Shown here: piece by piece, positions 5,773 to 6,816 of the stretch
Numbering within the stretch: position 1 is the stretch's first letter
Layout: each line of letters starts with the position of its first letter
NCBI GenBank assembly: GCA_022758945.1
Contig: JAEMQE010000156.1
Span: 1 to 6,816 of the forward strand
Length of the DNA: 6,816 nt
From: Lentimicrobium sp.
Lineage (GTDB): Bacteria; Bacteroidota; Bacteroidia; Flavobacteriales; Flavobacteriaceae
Reading direction: 5' to 3'
Position numbers and translations under genes: made by a program
Notes under the pieces: generated by a model
Databases searched by the model: none
What the model was told of the DNA's origin: nothing
What the model saw: the letters and a program-made list of their open reading frames with translations, nothing else

Positions 5773-6043
5773 TATTTCTAATGAATTTCTAAAATTATTA
5801 ACAGAACAAGTTCGTTACATTTATATAGACAAACCAAGAGCAGCTTTAAAATTCAGGAAAGATTTACTTAAAAACATCAAAAAAGACTTAAAACAACCAT
5901 TTCACTTCAAGAAATCAAGATACATTGATAATGAAAATATAAGGGATTATGTTTTTAAAGGATATGTAATTATCTATGAGATTGATATTGAAAATAAAAT
6001 AGTTTCTGTCTTTGGTTTCATAAAATATAAAGACACCTTATAA
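5762..6043 (+). CDS. RelE/ParE-family toxin, copy 2
   Basis: 93 residues from ATG 5762, which lies exactly 223 bases after its antitoxin ATG, as in copy 1. A longer start at 5723 would overlap the antitoxin by 50 bases and lacks homology. The family body is clear: QVRYIYIDKPRAALKFRKDL (16-35), IRDYVFKGYVIIYEID (60-75), VSVFGFIKYK (81-90). The C-terminal basic pair is Lys-Tyr-Lys where copy 1 has Lys-Tyr-Arg. The first 15 residues (MIVSISNEFLKLLTE) are unlike copy 1 (MTIKFSKVFQLDVID). There is no frameshift or stop, so it appears intact. Its TAA at 6041-6043 is followed directly by the ruvX ATG. Whether the target is mRNA or gyrase cannot be told. Confidence 0.85.
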   Translation: MIVSISNEFLKLLTEQVRYIYIDKPRAALKFRKDLLKNIKKDLKQPFHFKKSRYIDNENIRDYVFKGYVIIYEIDIENKIVSVFGFIKYKDTL

Positions 6044-6460
6044 ATGCCAAGAATTCTCGCCATAGATTACGGACAAAAACGAACCGGAATAGCCGTTACC
6101 GATGAACTACAAATCATCGCTTCGGGTTTGACGACGATTCCATCTTCCACAGCCATTGCTTTTTTGAAGGATTATTTCTCTAAGGAAAAAGTAGAAGCAG
6201 TCCTCATTGGCGAACCCAAACAAATGAATGGTCAACCCTCAGAAAGCGCTTCCATAATAAAAGGATTTGTGACTCATTTTACGAATCATTTTCCAGATAT
6301 GAAAGTCATTCGAGTGGACGAGCGTTTTACCTCGAAAATGGCTTTCCAGTCTATGATTGACAATGGAATGAGCAAAAAACAACGCCAAAACAAAGCGCTG
6401 ATTGACGAAATATCAGCAACTATAATGTTGCAGGATTATTTGACCCGCAAAATGTTTTAA
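6044..6460 (+). CDS. ruvX: YqgF/RuvX family: putative pre-16S rRNA nuclease (Holliday junction resolvase-like)
   Basis: 138 residues, the normal length. The family has an RNase H-like fold and is essential in E. coli, where YqgF acts in 5' maturation of 16S rRNA; older annotation calls it a putative Holliday junction resolvase. Motifs in order: AIDYGQKRTGIAV (6-18) with metal Asp8; LIGEPKQMNGQPSE (54-67) with Glu57; VDERFTSKMA (91-100); and ALIDEISATIMLQDYL (118-133) with Asp121. All expected acidic residues are present. ATG 6044 directly follows the toxin stop with no spacer, so it is likely read from the toxin-antitoxin transcript unless an internal promoter exists. In my recollection, ruvX followed by def is common in flavobacteria, and the pair with dapD nearby suggests the TA cassette was inserted upstream of ruvX. 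Confidence 0.95.
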   Translation: MPRILAIDYGQKRTGIAVTDELQIIASGLTTIPSSTAIAFLKDYFSKEKVEAVLIGEPKQMNGQPSESASIIKGFVTHFTNHFPDMKVIRVDERFTSKMAFQSMIDNGMSKKQRQNKALIDEISATIMLQDYLTRKMF

Positions 6461-6483
6461 CTTTACTGTTATTTTCAATTCCA

Positions 6484-6501
6484 TAATTTTGATTACTTTT
6501 G
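6484..6501 (+). promoter_or_regulatory. Two -7-like elements upstream of def
   Basis: TAATTTTG (6484-6491) and TACTTTTG (6494-6501) both match TAnnTTTG and lie 10 bp apart in the 86-bp gap after ruvX. Neither has a clear -33 TTG. The second would start transcription near 6508, giving a leader of roughly 40 bases. Confidence 0.45.
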
Positions 6502-6517
6502 CATCCAATTTTGATTA
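6485..6517 (+). repeat. 11-bp direct repeat in the def promoter region
   Basis: AATTTTGATTA occurs at 6485-6495 and 6507-6517, exactly 22 bp apart, about two helical turns, on either side of the TACTTTTG box. It could be a regulatory site or chance in A/T-rich DNA. Confidence 0.5.
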
Positions 6518-6546
6518 AAACGCATTTAAACTAATATTGTAATACA

Positions 6547-6816
6547 ATGATTTTACCAATTGTAGGATACGGTGATCCAGTTTTAAGAAAGGTAGGAGAG
6601 GAGATTACTCCAGATTATCCTAACCTGAAAGAACTTATTGCCAACATGTATGAAACGATGTACAATGCCTATGGCGTGGGGCTGGCATCACAACAAGTAG
6701 GATTGAATATTCGTCTTTTTGTAATCGATACGACGCCTTTCGCTGATGATGACGATTTGTCAATCGATGAACAGCGACAATTAAAAGGATTCAAACGAAC
6801 TTTTAATAAAGCTAAA
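6547..6816 (+). CDS. def: Peptide deformylase (3' truncated by window edge)
   Basis: 90 codons from ATG 6547 to the right edge, with no stop yet. Peptide deformylase removes the formyl group from the N-terminal methionine of new proteins, a cytoplasmic Fe/Zn metalloenzyme acting at the ribosome exit. The N-terminus MILPIVGYGDPVLRKVGEEI fits the family's I..yGdPvLR..a. The first signature motif is GVGLASQQVG (43-52), corresponding to GxGLAAxQ, with Ser for the second Ala and the conserved Gln50 present. LFVIDTTP follows as the next strand. An acidic insert (DDDDLSIDEQRQ, about 67-78) resembles those of Bacteroidota deformylases. The EGCLS and HEFDH metal motifs would lie beyond the edge. It starts 86 bp after ruvX with its own promoter-like sequences. 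Confidence 0.95.
   Translation, partial: MILPIVGYGDPVLRKVGEEITPDYPNLKELIANMYETMYNAYGVGLASQQVGLNIRLFVIDTTPFADDDDLSIDEQRQLKGFKRTFNKAK

Noticed and set aside
6007..6014. TGTCTTTG inside toxin 2 as a promoter for ruvX
   Set aside because: One mismatch to TAnnTTTG and the TTTGG is imposed by the conserved Val-Phe-Gly-Phe codons; kept only as a possibility to test.
5018..6043. Insertion sequence or other transposon carrying the TA modules
   Set aside because: No transposase, terminal inverted repeats or target-site duplication is visible; a tandem gene duplication explains the repeat.

Overview
The window looks like chromosomal DNA from the Bacteroidota, most likely Flavobacteriaceae (Flavobacterium-like). 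Base composition is very AT-rich. Leaders are A/T-rich and lack Shine-Dalgarno sequences. Several starts are preceded by the TAnnTTTG -7 element typical of this phylum. Gene content also fits: dapD, ruvX and def near a block of LPS/glycan genes. The genus is an inference; no rRNA or other marker is present.

Left block (1-4074), cell-surface glycan. A 5'-truncated Kdo/WaaP-type sugar kinase on + meets end-to-end a minus-strand pair made of a divergent GT2 glycosyltransferase (1800-2567) followed by a GT9 heptosyltransferase-like protein (669-1757). A short divergent promoter region (2568-2631) separates this pair from a + strand polysaccharide deacetylase of the NodB/CE4 fold (2632-3345). That gene converges with, and overlaps by 9 bp, a canonical WaaE-like GT2 (3337-4074). 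The enzymes together suggest assembly and modification of an LPS core or similar glycan: sugar transfer, phosphorylation and deacetylation.

Middle (4104-4919): dapD, the succinyltransferase of the lysine/diaminopimelate pathway, on minus. It lies 29 bp upstream of the WaaE-like gene and probably shares its transcript. It has a good Bacteroidota promoter.

Right block (4991-6043): a tandem pair of RelE/ParE-type toxin-antitoxin modules, antitoxin-toxin-antitoxin-toxin, all on + and tightly packed. The two antitoxins are nearly identical over their first 41 codons (116 of 123 bases). They then diverge sharply through the antitoxin C-terminus and toxin N-terminus, and become similar again in the toxin body. 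This mosaic is the most interesting feature in the window. The second toxin's stop codon directly abuts the ATG of ruvX (6044-6460), so the cassette sits against a housekeeping gene and may drive it. A peptide deformylase gene (def, from 6547) with its own promoter region runs off the right edge.

No tRNA, rRNA, CRISPR array, insertion sequence or transposase is visible. No stretch over 300 bases lacks a gene; the longest non-coding gap is about 98 bp (4920-5017).
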